A stretch of DNA of 64,000 bases from Halobellus sp. LT62 (lineage in GTDB: Archaea; Halobacteriota; Halobacteria; Halobacteriales; Haloferacaceae). The position numbers were made by a program, and so were the translations under genes. This document shows positions 16,949-25,866 of this stretch, one piece after another. The notes below the pieces were generated by a model. The model saw only the letters and a list, made by a program, of their open reading frames with translations, was not told the origin of the DNA and ran no database searches. Numbering within the stretch: the first letter of the stretch is position 1; every line of letters begins with the position of its first letter. The DNA lies in NCBI RefSeq assembly GCF_037031285.1, contig NZ_JAYEZO010000001.1, forward strand, positions 124,001 through 188,000, given 5' to 3'.

Positions 16949-18127
16949 TCACTCCTCGGGCCAGCGCTCCGCGACGTCCTGATAGATCCGTCGACACCGC
17001 TCCAGCACGTCGATCGAGACGCTCTCGTGCGCCGTGTGGGCCTCGCCCGGTTCCGAGGCCCCGACGACGACGCAGGTGGTCCCGGCCGCCGAGAGCCACC
17101 CGGCGTCGGTCGCGTGCGGCTTCGTCACGTGCTCGGGCGTCGCCGACTGCGCCGCGTCGGCGGCGGCGAGGACGGCGTCGGCGAACCCCTCCTCCCGGCA
17201 CGCCATCGGCGGGAGGTCCTGATCGACCGTCCACTCGACGCCGTCGACCTCCTCGACCCGCTCCAGCGGCGCGCGCTCGCCGGGGACCGTGCGCTCGTCG
17301 ACCGTCGCGGTGCAGCGCTCGGGGATGACGTTCCACGCCGACCCGCCCTCGATCTCGGTGACGACGACGCTTCCTCGGACCTCCTCGCCGAGCACGGTCG
17401 CTTCCGGCGCGTCGAGGTCGCGGACGACGTCGACGGCGTCGCAGGCGCGGTAGACCGCGTTCTCACCCGCCTCGGGCTCGCTCGCGTGGGCGGCCGTCCC
17501 GCGCGCGGTGATCGTCGAGCCCCGTCGGCCCCGATGGGCGATCGCGACGTCCGTCTGGTCGTCGCCCGCGTAGTTCGTCGATCCCTCGCCGACGACCGCG
17601 TAGTCCGGCGCGAAGCCGTCGTCGATCGCGGCGCGCGCGCCCACACCACCCTGCTCCTCGCCGACGAACGACGCGAAGACGAGTTCGCCCGCGGGGTCGG
17701 CGTCGCGGAAGGCCAGCATCGCCGCCGCGAGCGATCCCTTCATATCGGCCGTGCCGCGGCCGTACAGCCGCCCGTCGCGCTTCTCGACGACGTACTCGGT
17801 GCCCGTCGCTTCGGAACCGTCGCCCCGCGACCCGTCGGCGTCGGCCACCTGCGACCCGTCGGGCGCGACGACGTCGTGGTGACCGACCAGCGCCAGCGAC
17901 GCCGCGCCGTCGCCGCGGCCCGTAGCGGCGGTATCGTCGCGGTCGGTACCGACGCTCACGTCGCGACGGGCGATGACGTTCCCGTGGTCGTCTCGCGTCA
18001 CCCTCGCGTCGGTCTCCTCGCGCAGCCACGCCTCGACGGCGTCGCCTGCGGCGGTCTCGTCCTCGTAGCTCGGGATCGAGACCAGCCGTCGGGTCAGCGT
18101 CTCGACCTCGGTCGCGTTCGCGCTCAC
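16949..18127 (-). CDS. M20 family deacylase (ArgE/DapE type)
   Basis: 392 residues from the GTG at 18127. It is a metal-dependent amidohydrolase of acylated amino acids or small peptides. Visible marks are ALVGHHDVVAPDG (first metal His and Asp), GRGTADMKGSLAA (bridging Asp), SFVGEEQGG (general base and metal Glu), YAVVGEGSTN, and a C-terminal HATDAGWLS. An inner dimerisation domain lies about residues 170-290. The start follows the DNA context; longer readings into the divergent gene are not supported. The exact substrate (acetyl-ornithine, succinyl-diaminopimelate or other) cannot be fixed. It is divergent from the MDR gene. Confidence 0.88.
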   Translation of the reverse strand: MSANATEVETLTRRLVSIPSYEDETAAGDAVEAWLREETDARVTRDDHGNVIARRDVSVGTDRDDTAATGRGDGAASLALVGHHDVVAPDGSQVADADGSRGDGSEATGTEYVVEKRDGRLYGRGTADMKGSLAAAMLAFRDADPAGELVFASFVGEEQGGVGARAAIDDGFAPDYAVVGEGSTNYAGDDQTDVAIAHRGRRGSTITARGTAAHASEPEAGENAVYRACDAVDVVRDLDAPEATVLGEEVRGSVVVTEIEGGSAWNVIPERCTATVDERTVPGERAPLERVEEVDGVEWTVDQDLPPMACREEGFADAVLAAADAAQSATPEHVTKPHATDAGWLSAAGTTCVVVGASEPGEAHTAHESVSIDVLERCRRIYQDVAERWPEE

Positions 18128-18262
18128 ACCCGGACTGTGTCCGGCATCGGTTGAAAAGCCTCGGGACCGCAGACCACCAGCCCACCTGCCGCACACCGAC
18201 GAACCGGCGACGCCCGCTCCCACCCGAGAAGCAAAGTGTCGGCAGGGAGACCGAACGAGCCA

Positions 18263-19279
18263 ATGAGGGCCTACGAAGTCCGAGAGACCGATCCCGACTA
18301 CGAGGGCGTCGTCCGAGCGGAGCGCGACCGCCCCACCCCCGCGGCCGACGAGGCGTGCGTCCGGATTCGGGCGTGTTCGCTGAACTACCGCGACCTCGCT
18401 ATCGCGAGCTCCGAGCTGGTGTATCCCGGCGTCGACCTCCCGGTGGTTCCCCTGTCGGACGGGGCCGGCGAGATCGTCGAAGTCGGCGACGACGTCACTG
18501 CCGTCGGGGAAGGCGACCGCGTCGCGACGCCGTTCGCGCCCGACTGGCTCGACGGGGAGAGCACGCCGGCGAAGGTCGCGCGCTCGACCGGCGGTAACCT
18601 CGACGGCGCGCTGACGGAGTACGCCGCGTTCCCCGCCGAGAGCCTCACGACGCTCCCCGAGCACCTCTCCTACGAACAGGGCGCGACGCTCCCCTGCGCC
18701 GGACTGACCGCGTGGCGCGCGCTCGCCGAGGACGGCGATCTCGGCGCGGGCGAGTCGGTGCTCGCGCTCGGGACCGGCGGCGTCTCGACGTTCGCGCTCC
18801 AGTTCGCGAAGCTGCACGGCTCGACGGCGGTCGTCACCTCCTCCAGCGACGAGAAACTCGATCGGGCGCGCGAACTCGGGGCCGACGAGACGATCAACTA
18901 CGAGGAGACGCCCGAGTGGGGCTCCGTCGTCGGCGAGGAGTTGGGCGGCGTCGACCACGTCGTCGAGGTCGGCGGCCCGAACACGCTCGAACAGTCGCTG
19001 CAGGCGGCCGCCCACGGCGGCCACGTGCACCTCATCGGCGTCCTCGCCGGCTCTGCGGGCGAGGTCAACCCCTCGCTCATTCTGGGAAAGGCGCTCGACG
19101 TCGAGGGCGTCATCGGCGTCGGGAGCGCGGCGATGGCCGACCGGATGACGAAGGCGATCGAAGCGACCGGGATGGAACCCGTCGTCGACCGCGTCTTCGA
19201 CTTCGACGAGGCGCGCGAGGCGTACCGGTACGCGGAGGCGGGCCGCCACCGAGGCAACGTCGTTGTCAGCGTCGACTGA
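18263..19279 (+). CDS. Zinc-independent medium-chain dehydrogenase/reductase
   Basis: 338 residues from the ATG at 18263. It is an NAD(P)-dependent MDR enzyme. The GroES-like N-terminal domain contains NYRDLAIASS and PLSDGAGEIVEVG, where zinc-binding MDRs would have Cys, so the catalytic zinc is absent. The Rossmann domain has ALGTGGVSTFALQFAKLHG and GADETINYEETPEW. It resembles quinone reductase-like alcohol dehydrogenases of unknown substrate. It is divergent from the M20 gene and convergent with pdxT, with a clear hairpin after its stop. Confidence 0.85.
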   Translation: MRAYEVRETDPDYEGVVRAERDRPTPAADEACVRIRACSLNYRDLAIASSELVYPGVDLPVVPLSDGAGEIVEVGDDVTAVGEGDRVATPFAPDWLDGESTPAKVARSTGGNLDGALTEYAAFPAESLTTLPEHLSYEQGATLPCAGLTAWRALAEDGDLGAGESVLALGTGGVSTFALQFAKLHGSTAVVTSSSDEKLDRARELGADETINYEETPEWGSVVGEELGGVDHVVEVGGPNTLEQSLQAAAHGGHVHLIGVLAGSAGEVNPSLILGKALDVEGVIGVGSAAMADRMTKAIEATGMEPVVDRVFDFDEAREAYRYAEAGRHRGNVVVSVD

Positions 19280-19286
19280 GACAGCC

Positions 19287-19310
19287 TTCTCTCAGCATCG
19301 ACTGAGAGAA
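19287..19310. terminator. Bidirectional hairpin between MDR gene and pdxT
   Basis: TTCTCTCAG pairs perfectly with CTGAGAGAA around the six-base loop CATCGA. It sits between two convergent stop codons (19279 and 19341), the usual place for a shared terminator. Confidence 0.55.
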
Positions 19311-19340
19311 ACGGAGGTCTTCGGCGTCGACTGCGACGGT

Positions 19341-19937
19341 TCAGGCCTCGACCGCCAGCTCTTCGAAGAACGCGAGGTCGTGAATCCGGCTGTCGTTCGT
19401 CAGCTCGGGGTGGAACGCGGTGCCGACGACCGGGCCGTCGCGGACGGCGACCGGGCGACCGTCCCATTCGGCGAGGACTTCGACGCCCTCGTCGACCTCG
19501 TCGATAGCGGGCGCGCGGATGAACACCGCGGGGAACGGCTCGTCGAGGCCGACGACCTCGAGCGGGGCCTCGAAACTGTCGACCTGCCGCCCGAACGCGT
19601 TGCGGTCGACGCTCACGTCCAACAGATCGAGGGTGTCGACGCGGTCGTCCTTGGCGTCCCGCGAGGCGACGATCAGTCCCGCGCACGTTGCGAGAGCCGG
19701 CTTCCCGGCGGCGACGTGCTCGCGGATCTCCTCGTCGATGCCCTCGCGGGCCAGCAGTCGCGAGATGGCGGTCGACTCGCCGCCGGGGAGCAACAGGACG
19801 TCGCACTCGGGGACGCTCCCGGACTGTCTGATCTCGACGACGTCGACGTCCTCGCCGTGTGCTTCGGCCGCTCGTCGGATCGCCGTCGCGTGCTCTGTGA
19901 CGTCGCCTTGGACGGCGACGACGCCCGCTCGTAACAT
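19341..19937 (-). CDS. pdxT: Pyridoxal 5'-phosphate synthase glutaminase subunit
   Basis: 198 residues from the ATG at 19937. It is a class I glutaminase that supplies ammonia to the PdxS synthase. LLLPGGESTAISRLL matches the family's glutamine-binding block, the nucleophile Cys lies in LATCAGLIVASRDAKDD, and the His/Glu partners in GTAFHPELTND. Its partner pdxS is not in this window. It is 101 bp downstream of the sec61-beta gene on the same strand and may be transcribed with it, an arrangement I recall in haloarchaea. Confidence 0.92.
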   Translation of the reverse strand: MLRAGVVAVQGDVTEHATAIRRAAEAHGEDVDVVEIRQSGSVPECDVLLLPGGESTAISRLLAREGIDEEIREHVAAGKPALATCAGLIVASRDAKDDRVDTLDLLDVSVDRNAFGRQVDSFEAPLEVVGLDEPFPAVFIRAPAIDEVDEGVEVLAEWDGRPVAVRDGPVVGTAFHPELTNDSRIHDLAFFEELAVEA

Positions 19938-20038
19938 ATCAGTGGGTCGGTGACGAGTCGACAAAAAGCGTCCGTTGTTCGCGGGCGCGGATCGCGGGCC
20001 GTCGCGGTGCGTCCGATTCTGCGGACCGTTCGCCCTAT

Positions 20039-20203
20039 TCAGATCGCGACGGCGTTGAGGACGAGCACGCCCACGCCGAAGAGGAGGCCGAACGCGAAGA
20101 CGGTCTTCGGATCGATGCGAATGGCGTTTCGGTCCTCAGCGTCGAAATAGCGGACGAGTCCCGCACTCGACATCAACCCGCCGCTGTTCTGACCACTGCT
20201 CAT
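20039..20203 (-). CDS. Preprotein translocase Sec61-beta subunit
   Basis: 54 residues. It is the small tail-anchored subunit of the archaeal Sec61/SecYEG translocon. The N-terminus is Ser/Gly-rich ([20 protein letters not shown]), then the conserved DPKTVFAFG block, and one C-terminal membrane helix (about residues 36-53, [17 protein letters not shown]). Length and motif fit the archaeal family closely. It was found by reading the minus strand directly. It precedes pdxT. Confidence 0.88.
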   Translation of the reverse strand: MSSGQNSGGLMSSAGLVRYFDAEDRNAIRIDPKTVFAFGLLFGVGVLVLNAVAI

Positions 20204-20289
20204 ACCCGTGACTCGTCGCTGACTCGCCTAAACGTTTCGGATCGGTTGCTTCGATGTAGACGGACGAATCGAAACACCGGTATAGATTA

Positions 20290-20304
20290 ATACTGAGTGA
20301 GTAT
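20290..20304. promoter_or_regulatory. Possible operator palindrome before the P1B ATPase
   Basis: ATACTGAGTGAGTAT has five-base arms (ATACT/AGTAT) and lies about 80-90 nt upstream of the ATPase start, in the AT-rich gap divergent to sec61-beta. It could bind an ArsR-like or other metal sensor; none is encoded beside it. Short palindromes arise by chance in AT-rich DNA, so confidence is low. Confidence 0.3.
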
Positions 20305-20350
20305 ATTTTTAATAATTCTAGGCAAACAACCCCCAAAATATAGCAGCCAG

Positions 20351-20360
20351 TTTAATATAA
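20351..20360 (+). promoter_or_regulatory. TATA-like box of the P1B ATPase
   Basis: TTTAATATAA lies about 27 nt before the ATG at 20383, predicting a leaderless transcript. Confidence 0.5.
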
Positions 20361-20382
20361 TCAGGTGAACTAGCGTTCGGTA

Positions 20383-23031
20383 ATGACTCCGTCCGAACGG
20401 GATTCACGCGGGTCTTCAGGTGATTCCCGCGCGTCCGAGCACGGCGACGTCGCGCAGTTTTCCGTGCCCGATATGGACTGTCCGTCCTGCGCGGGGAAAG
20501 TCGAGCGCAGCGTCCGGAAACTCGACGGTATCGACGACGTCGACCCCCGAGTGACGACCGGCACGCTGACCGTCTCCTACGAGAGCGACAGCGCGACCGC
20601 TGACGATATCGCCGACCGCGTCGAGAAGGCCGGATACAGCGTCGAAAACGCCGGTGAAACCACTGCGAAGTTCACGGTCCCCGAGATGGACTGCCCGTCC
20701 TGTGCCGGCAAGGTCGAGAGCGCGCTCGACGGGCTCGGCGGCGTCTCGACGGTTGACCCGCGACCGACGACCGGCACGGTCGCCGTCACGTACGATCCGA
20801 ACGCCGTCTCCGAGGCCGAGATCGTCGACGCGATCGAGCGCGCGGGCTACGCGGTGACGGACAGCACCGCCGGGAGCGACGGGGGCGACCACGTCGACAG
20901 CGACGACGCGGGAGACGCCCGCGACTCCATCTGGACGAGTCCGCGGGCGATCAAGACGTGGATCAGCGGCGGGTTCGCCGCGCTCGGTCTCCTCTTCGAG
21001 TTCCTCCTGACCGGCCAGAACGGCCAGATCGCGAGTGTGCTCGGAAGCGATCTTCTCGTCGCCGACGTCCTGTTCCTGCTCGCGGTCGCCTCCGGTGGGC
21101 AGGAGATCCTCAGAAACGGCTACTACTCCGCGCGGAACCGGAACCTCGACATCGACTTCCTGATGTCGACGGCGATCGTCGGCGCGCTCCTCGCGAGTCT
21201 GGCCTTCGGGGAAGCCCTCTACTTCGAGGCCGCCACGCTCGCGTTCCTCTTCAGCGTCGCCGAACTCCTCGAGCGATACTCGATGGACCGCGCGCGCAAC
21301 TCGCTTCGGGAGCTGATGGATCTCTCGCCGAACGAGGCGACCGTCAAACGGGACGGACGCGAGGGGACGGTCCCGGTCGAGGAGGTGGCGATCGGCGACG
21401 TTGTCGTCGTCCGCCCGGGCGAGAAGATCCCGATGGACGGGGAAGTCGTCGACGGCGCGAGTGCGGTGAATCAGGCCCCGATCACCGGCGAGAGCGTCCC
21501 CGTCGACAAGGTCGACGGCGACGAGGTGTACGCGGGCACTATCAACGAAGAGGGGTACCTCGAGGTGCGGGTCACCTCGGCGGCGGGCGACGACACGCTC
21601 TCGCGTATCGTCGAGATGGTCGAGGACGCGCAGGCGAACAAGACCGAGCGCGAGCAGTTCGTCGAGCGGTTCTCCGAATACTACACTCCGGTCGTCGTCG
21701 CCTTCGCCGTGCTCGTCACCCTCGGCAGTCCGTTTGTCCTCGGGACGACGTGGCCCACGGCGATCGTCTACGGGCTGACGCTGCTCGTGCTCGCCTGTCC
21801 CTGCGCGTTCGTCATCTCGACTCCGGTATCCGTCGTCTCGGGCATCACGAGCGCCGCGAAGAACGGCGTGCTCATCAAGGGCGGCAACCACTTGGAGGCG
21901 ATGGGCGCGGTCGACGTCGTCGCCTTCGACAAGACCGGGACGCTGACGAAGGGCGAACTCACCGTCACCGACGTCATCCCGCTGCACGGAAACAGCGAGG
22001 CCGACGTGCTCCGGTGCGCTCGCGGGTTGGAAGCGCGCAGCGAACACCCCATCGGTGAGGCCATCGTCGCGGAGGCCGAGGAGGCGGGCGTCGACCCCCG
22101 CGAGATCGACGACTTCGAGAGCATCACCGGCAAGGGGGTCCGCGCGGACCTCGGCGGGACGACCCACTACGCCGGCAAGCCGGGGCTGTTCGAGGAACTC
22201 GGCTTCGACCTCTCGCACGTCCACGCGACGACCGACGGCGGCGTCGTCACCCGAACCGCGCAGACGCTGTGCGAGCGCCACAACTGTCTGGACCTCCTCG
22301 AAAACACGGTTCCCGATCTCCAGTCGCAGGGCAAGACCGTCATCCTCGTCGGCACGGAGGACGAACTCGAAGGCGTCATCGGCGTCGCCGACGCGGTCCG
22401 CCCAGAGGCGGCGGAGACGATACGCCGCCTGAAGGAACTCGGCGTGGCGCGGACGGTGATGCTCACGGGCGACAACGAGCGGACCGCCCGCGCCATCGCC
22501 GAGCGGGTCGGCGTCGACGACTACCGCGCCGAGTTGCTTCCCGACGAGAAGGTCGCCGTGATCGACGACCTCGTCGAGGAGTACGAGGACGGGGCCCACG
22601 AGGAGCGGTCGTGGGGTCGCCGGACGGGCTCCGGCGGCGTCGCGATGGTCGGCGACGGTATCAACGACGCGCCGGCGCTCGCGACGGCCACCGTCGGCGT
22701 CGCGATGGGCGCGGCGGGGACGGATACGGCCCTCGAAACGGCCGACATCGCGCTGATGGGCGACGATCTGTCGAAGCTCCCGTACCTCTACGAACTCGCG
22801 GGCGACGCGAACGGCGTGATCCGACAGAACATCTGGGCGAGCCTCGGGGTCAAGGCCGGCCTCGCGCTCGCCGTCCCGTTCGGCTACGTCCCCATCTGGC
22901 TGGCCGTGCTCGCCGGCGACGCGGGGATGACCGTCGGCGTGACCGCGAACGCGATGCGGCTCTCGCAGGTCGCGCCCGCGGATCTCGGCTCCGGTTCCGA
23001 TGCCGCTTCAGGGTCGGAGGCGGGTCGCTAA
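20383..23031 (+). CDS. P1B-type heavy-metal ATPase, probably Zn/Cd
   Basis: 882 residues. It is an inner-membrane pump that exports heavy-metal ions with ATP. Two N-terminal HMA domains each hold MDCPSC (C33/C36 and C104/C107). Then come membrane helices, the actuator TGES loop (PITGESVPVDK), the CPC motif at 472-474, phosphorylated D516 in DKTGTLTKGEL, TGDNERTARA, and GDGINDAPALA. The CPC context ISTPVSVVSG and the last-helix GDAG fit the Zn/Cd/Co group (P1B-2) better than copper pumps. A short insert around HATTDGGVV lies in the nucleotide domain. A Cu role is less likely. No metal regulator is adjacent. Confidence 0.9.
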   Translation: MTPSERDSRGSSGDSRASEHGDVAQFSVPDMDCPSCAGKVERSVRKLDGIDDVDPRVTTGTLTVSYESDSATADDIADRVEKAGYSVENAGETTAKFTVPEMDCPSCAGKVESALDGLGGVSTVDPRPTTGTVAVTYDPNAVSEAEIVDAIERAGYAVTDSTAGSDGGDHVDSDDAGDARDSIWTSPRAIKTWISGGFAALGLLFEFLLTGQNGQIASVLGSDLLVADVLFLLAVASGGQEILRNGYYSARNRNLDIDFLMSTAIVGALLASLAFGEALYFEAATLAFLFSVAELLERYSMDRARNSLRELMDLSPNEATVKRDGREGTVPVEEVAIGDVVVVRPGEKIPMDGEVVDGASAVNQAPITGESVPVDKVDGDEVYAGTINEEGYLEVRVTSAAGDDTLSRIVEMVEDAQANKTEREQFVERFSEYYTPVVVAFAVLVTLGSPFVLGTTWPTAIVYGLTLLVLACPCAFVISTPVSVVSGITSAAKNGVLIKGGNHLEAMGAVDVVAFDKTGTLTKGELTVTDVIPLHGNSEADVLRCARGLEARSEHPIGEAIVAEAEEAGVDPREIDDFESITGKGVRADLGGTTHYAGKPGLFEELGFDLSHVHATTDGGVVTRTAQTLCERHNCLDLLENTVPDLQSQGKTVILVGTEDELEGVIGVADAVRPEAAETIRRLKELGVARTVMLTGDNERTARAIAERVGVDDYRAELLPDEKVAVIDDLVEEYEDGAHEERSWGRRTGSGGVAMVGDGINDAPALATATVGVAMGAAGTDTALETADIALMGDDLSKLPYLYELAGDANGVIRQNIWASLGVKAGLALAVPFGYVPIWLAVLAGDAGMTVGVTANAMRLSQVAPADLGSGSDAASGSEAGR

Positions 23032-23085
23032 TCCCCGCGGTGGAAACGCTTATGCGACGCCCCGCGCTACGTCGCTACGCACACG

Positions 23086-23364
23086 ATGACCGTTCGAGTA
23101 CTCGATTTCTACGCCGATTGGTGCGGCCCGTGCAAGAAGCAGGACCCGATTCTGGAGGAGCTCGAAGCCGAATACGGCGACATCGAGTTCGAGAAGATCG
23201 ACGTCGACGAGGAACAGGACGTCGCGAATCAGTATCAGGTCCGTTCGCTCCCGACGATCGTGATCGAGCGCGACGGAGAGATCGTCGACCGATTCGTCGG
23301 GTTCACCCAGCGCGAGGACATCGAGTCGGCGCTCGAAGGCGCTGCACAGCCGGCCGGCGCGTAG
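23086..23364 (+). CDS. Thioredoxin
   Basis: 92 residues. It is a small cytoplasmic dithiol reductant. The active site WCGPC is at residues 12-16, with the fold's conserved FYADW before it, a [22 protein letters not shown] tract containing the cis-Pro loop (SLPT), and a C-terminal helix. The chain is slightly shorter than bacterial thioredoxin (about 105). It lies 54 bp after the metal ATPase and before L40e, and may be co-transcribed with either. A glutaredoxin-like role is possible but the motif is that of thioredoxin. Confidence 0.9.
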   Translation: MTVRVLDFYADWCGPCKKQDPILEELEAEYGDIEFEKIDVDEEQDVANQYQVRSLPTIVIERDGEIVDRFVGFTQREDIESALEGAAQPAGA

Positions 23365-23479
23365 TCGGTTTTCTCTTGCGTGGGGTCGGCCCACGCGATC
23401 GCGGCTCCCGTCGACGACGCGTTCGTCCGGAGTCGACCGTCTCGCAAGCGTTATACTTCCGCGTCCGGAAGCCACCCGT

Positions 23480-23629
23480 ATGGCTAAGAACGAAGCTGCG
23501 GTCGACCGGATTCTGGACAAGCAGATCTGTATGCGCTGCAACGCCCGTAACCCGAAGCGCGCGGCCGCCTGTCGCAAGTGCGGCTACAAGAAGCTTCGAC
23601 CCAAGTCGAAGGAACGCCGCGCGGCATAG
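23480..23629 (+). CDS. rpl40e: 50S ribosomal protein L40e
   Basis: 49 residues, found by reading the sequence directly. It is a zinc-binding large-subunit ribosomal protein: C17 and C20, then C31 and C34 (C-x2-C-x10-C-x2-C) in a short, very basic chain, as in archaeal L40e. The start at 23480 gives [17 protein letters not shown], the usual beginning. It is convergent with the MBL gene, only 17 bp between the stops. The charge contrasts with the acidic neighbours because it binds rRNA. Confidence 0.93.
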   Translation: MAKNEAAVDRILDKQICMRCNARNPKRAAACRKCGYKKLRPKSKERRAA

Positions 23630-23646
23630 GCTGAGAACCGCTCTCC

Positions 23647-24279
23647 TCACTCGTCGGGGTATTTCGGCTCGCGGCGCTCGGCCCGTTCGAGCGCCCGCTC
23701 GATCACGTCTCGTACGGATTCTCTCTCTCCCTCGGGATCGGCACGATACACGTCGCCGTGTCCGGCGTACAACGCTTCTACCGTGTCCGAGAGCCGATCG
23801 AGCAGCGTCTCTAGGCTCTCGATGAGTCGTTCGCGGGACTGGCCGGGCAGGTCGGTGCGGCCGAAGCTCCCGTCGTCGAACGCGCCGTCGTTGTAGACGA
23901 CGACATCGCCGCTGAAGACGCGTTTCTCGCCGACGAACGCGACGTGATCGTCGGCGTGGCCGGGCGTGTAGACGATCTCGTAGGCCTCTCCGCAGAGGTC
24001 GACCTCTTGGCCGTCTTCGAGACTAGCGGTCCGACGCGGGTGATCGTCGTAGGCGTAGAGGTCGGCGTCGAAGCGATCGAGCACCGCGTCGAGTTCGCCC
24101 ACGTGATCACGATGTTGGTGAGTGAGATAGACCGCGGAAAGGTCGTCGACGCGCTCGGCGATCACGTCCTCGACGCCCTGCATCGTCCCCGCGTCGACGA
24201 GAACCGGATCTGGTCCGTCGAGCAGGTACGCGTTGCAGGTGAACTCCGTCGTGCCCTCGGTAACGGTGTGGATCTCCAT
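23647..24279 (-). CDS. MBL-fold metallo-hydrolase
   Basis: 210 residues. It has the metallo-beta-lactamase fold, with the metal box HQHRDH (H-x-H-x-D-H) near residue 75, a second His in TPGHADDHVAFV, metal-bridging Asp in FSGDVVVYND and a C-terminal His in ALYAGHGDVY. This set is complete, so it should be an active di-metal hydrolase of the glyoxalase II-like class. The substrate (thioester, ester or other) is unknown. It is a single gene convergent with L40e. Confidence 0.88.
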   Translation of the reverse strand: MEIHTVTEGTTEFTCNAYLLDGPDPVLVDAGTMQGVEDVIAERVDDLSAVYLTHQHRDHVGELDAVLDRFDADLYAYDDHPRRTASLEDGQEVDLCGEAYEIVYTPGHADDHVAFVGEKRVFSGDVVVYNDGAFDDGSFGRTDLPGQSRERLIESLETLLDRLSDTVEALYAGHGDVYRADPEGERESVRDVIERALERAERREPKYPDE

Positions 24280-24359
24280 ATTCGGATGTTCTCCGCCCGG
24301 TGACGAAAAAGTCTCGGCTATTCACGCATCGGTCGTCCGCTGAATTGTGCTTTCTCGAC

Positions 24360-25205
24360 TTACTGGGTGAAATCTGGATGGTGTCGGAGGCGCTCCGGAA
24401 GTTCTCCTCGGGCTGAACTGTCGGCTGCGATCGCTTCTCGACGTTCCTGCCACTGTTCGTGGCGAACCATAATCCACACCGGAATCGCGTCTAGGTCTAA
24501 CAGCTTCGCAATCGCCAATCTGTTCCGTCCGTCGAAAAAGAGGAGGTCTCCATCCCGACCGATACAGACTGCGATCTCATCGAAGACGGAGCACGAAATC
24601 GCCCTCGGTTGTTCGCTCTCAGCGTATCCGTCGGGTTTCAGACGTGCTAGTTGGTCACGCGTGAGGTACCCGTGGACTCGAATCGATTCGTAGAGTTCGT
24701 CGACCCGCTCACAACGTTTCTCGAACGCCGCTTTGCTCGTGCAACCCCACATAACGACGCCCTCTTCGATGAATTCGACAACGCGATCGAAGAAGTCCGT
24801 TTCGGACCAAGCGACTCCGTGGTCGAAATGCGCCTCAAACGCCCGATAAATCTCTGTTTCCTCGAAGCGCATCACACACCGGTCCCAATCTCCGCCGTGA
24901 ACTGTGCCCGCGTACTTGAACTTCGAGTCGGGAAACTCCGTGGCTTCGTAGGTCTGAGAGGGATACCCGTTCTGTTCGACGAGGAACTCGATCCGGTCGG
25001 GATCGACGCTCACGACCTCGAACGGTGATACGTCGGTATAGCGGGCGTACCGCAGGGAGTCTTTGAAACAGACGAGACTCGCATAGGTGCGGCGATACGC
25101 CTGCCATCCTTTGAGAACAGGGGTGCGGAGCGACGGATACTGATCAACGACATTCCGTCCAACTGAACGGATGAACGCTTCGGTCTGTGATATGTAGTGT
25201 TTCAT
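24360..25205 (-). CDS. ParB-like protein of unknown function
   Basis: 281 residues. The C-terminal half has LFFDGRNRLAIAKLLDLDAIPVWIMVRH, which resembles the ParB/sulfiredoxin-type nucleotide-binding segment (a G/D-x-R-N/H-R core), and before it QLARLKPDGYAESEQP. The N-terminal half is tyrosine- and tryptophan-rich with no known motif. There is no signal peptide. Similar proteins occur near glycosylation or sulfotransfer genes in haloarchaea, but no such genes are seen here. Codon use is less GC-biased than in the neighbours, which may hint at transfer. Function is not known. Confidence 0.65.
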   Translation of the reverse strand: MKHYISQTEAFIRSVGRNVVDQYPSLRTPVLKGWQAYRRTYASLVCFKDSLRYARYTDVSPFEVVSVDPDRIEFLVEQNGYPSQTYEATEFPDSKFKYAGTVHGGDWDRCVMRFEETEIYRAFEAHFDHGVAWSETDFFDRVVEFIEEGVVMWGCTSKAAFEKRCERVDELYESIRVHGYLTRDQLARLKPDGYAESEQPRAISCSVFDEIAVCIGRDGDLLFFDGRNRLAIAKLLDLDAIPVWIMVRHEQWQERREAIAADSSARGELPERLRHHPDFTQ

Positions 25206-25449
25206 TTTACGATTGGATCGCGTGGCGGGTTGCGAGGACAGTGCGTGTCGACCGGAGCTGGTGGGAACTATCCCTATCGATGCAACGCCTTCGATGGGTT
25301 TGAACAGCGTCCTCAGTTACAATTGCTGAAACTGCGATCGTTTGGGGTCGTTTCACCGACTGCCCGTTCGGTCTGGATACTCCGTCTTACCGAACCGAGA
25401 GCAGAGAACGTGCCGTATAACAATGGTGTTGATGTCGGTACAGGCGCGT

Positions 25450-25866
25450 ATGACGGGCCCCGACTGGGAGACTGGAAATCTCCTCGACGTTCTCGGAGAT
25501 CCACTCTGTCGGCAGACCCTTGTGATCGCCTACGACTCGCAGATCTCGGCGACGACACTGGCCAATCGGTTGGACGTGTCTCCGCCGACCGTGTACCGAC
25601 GTGTCAACAGCCTCGTCGAACACGAACTGATTCACGAGCATCGCCGAATCGACGCCGACGGTAACCACTACCGACTGTTCGAAGCTTCACTGGATCACCT
25701 TGAAGTCACCCTGACGAAGGATGGGTACGAAGTCAGTATCCGTCATCGGAAAGACCTCGCTGATCGGTTCGACGAGTTCTGGACCGCGTTCGCATCCTCG
25801 GGGCCTCGGAGTCGCACCGAACGATCGACGGAGCCTGATTCGGGGACCGACCCCTCGTCATCATAA
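25450..25866 (+). CDS. Winged-helix transcriptional regulator
   Basis: 138 residues from the ATG at 25450. Residues about 15-80 form an ArsR-like winged helix (LCRQTLVIAYDSQISATTLANRLDVSPPTVYRRVNSLVEHELI). The start is chosen because a GTATAA-like TATA box near 25415-25420 lies about 30 nt before it; ATGs at 25423 and 25432 are alternatives. Its TAATG stop/start overlap with the next membrane gene means the two are expressed together. Such HTH/membrane pairs are common in haloarchaea and are thought to form a signalling unit. Targets are unknown. Confidence 0.85.
   Translation: MTGPDWETGNLLDVLGDPLCRQTLVIAYDSQISATTLANRLDVSPPTVYRRVNSLVEHELIHEHRRIDADGNHYRLFEASLDHLEVTLTKDGYEVSIRHRKDLADRFDEFWTAFASSGPRSRTERSTEPDSGTDPSSS

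Noticed and set aside
16949-19249. 766-residue frame that extends the M20 gene
   Set aside because: The extension lies on the opposite strand of the MDR gene and has no M20 relation. The GTG at 18127 gives the family length.
20416-22599. 727-residue minus-strand frame
   Set aside because: It is antisense to the P1B ATPase, has no known motif and an Arg/Val/Gly-rich composition typical of shadow frames.
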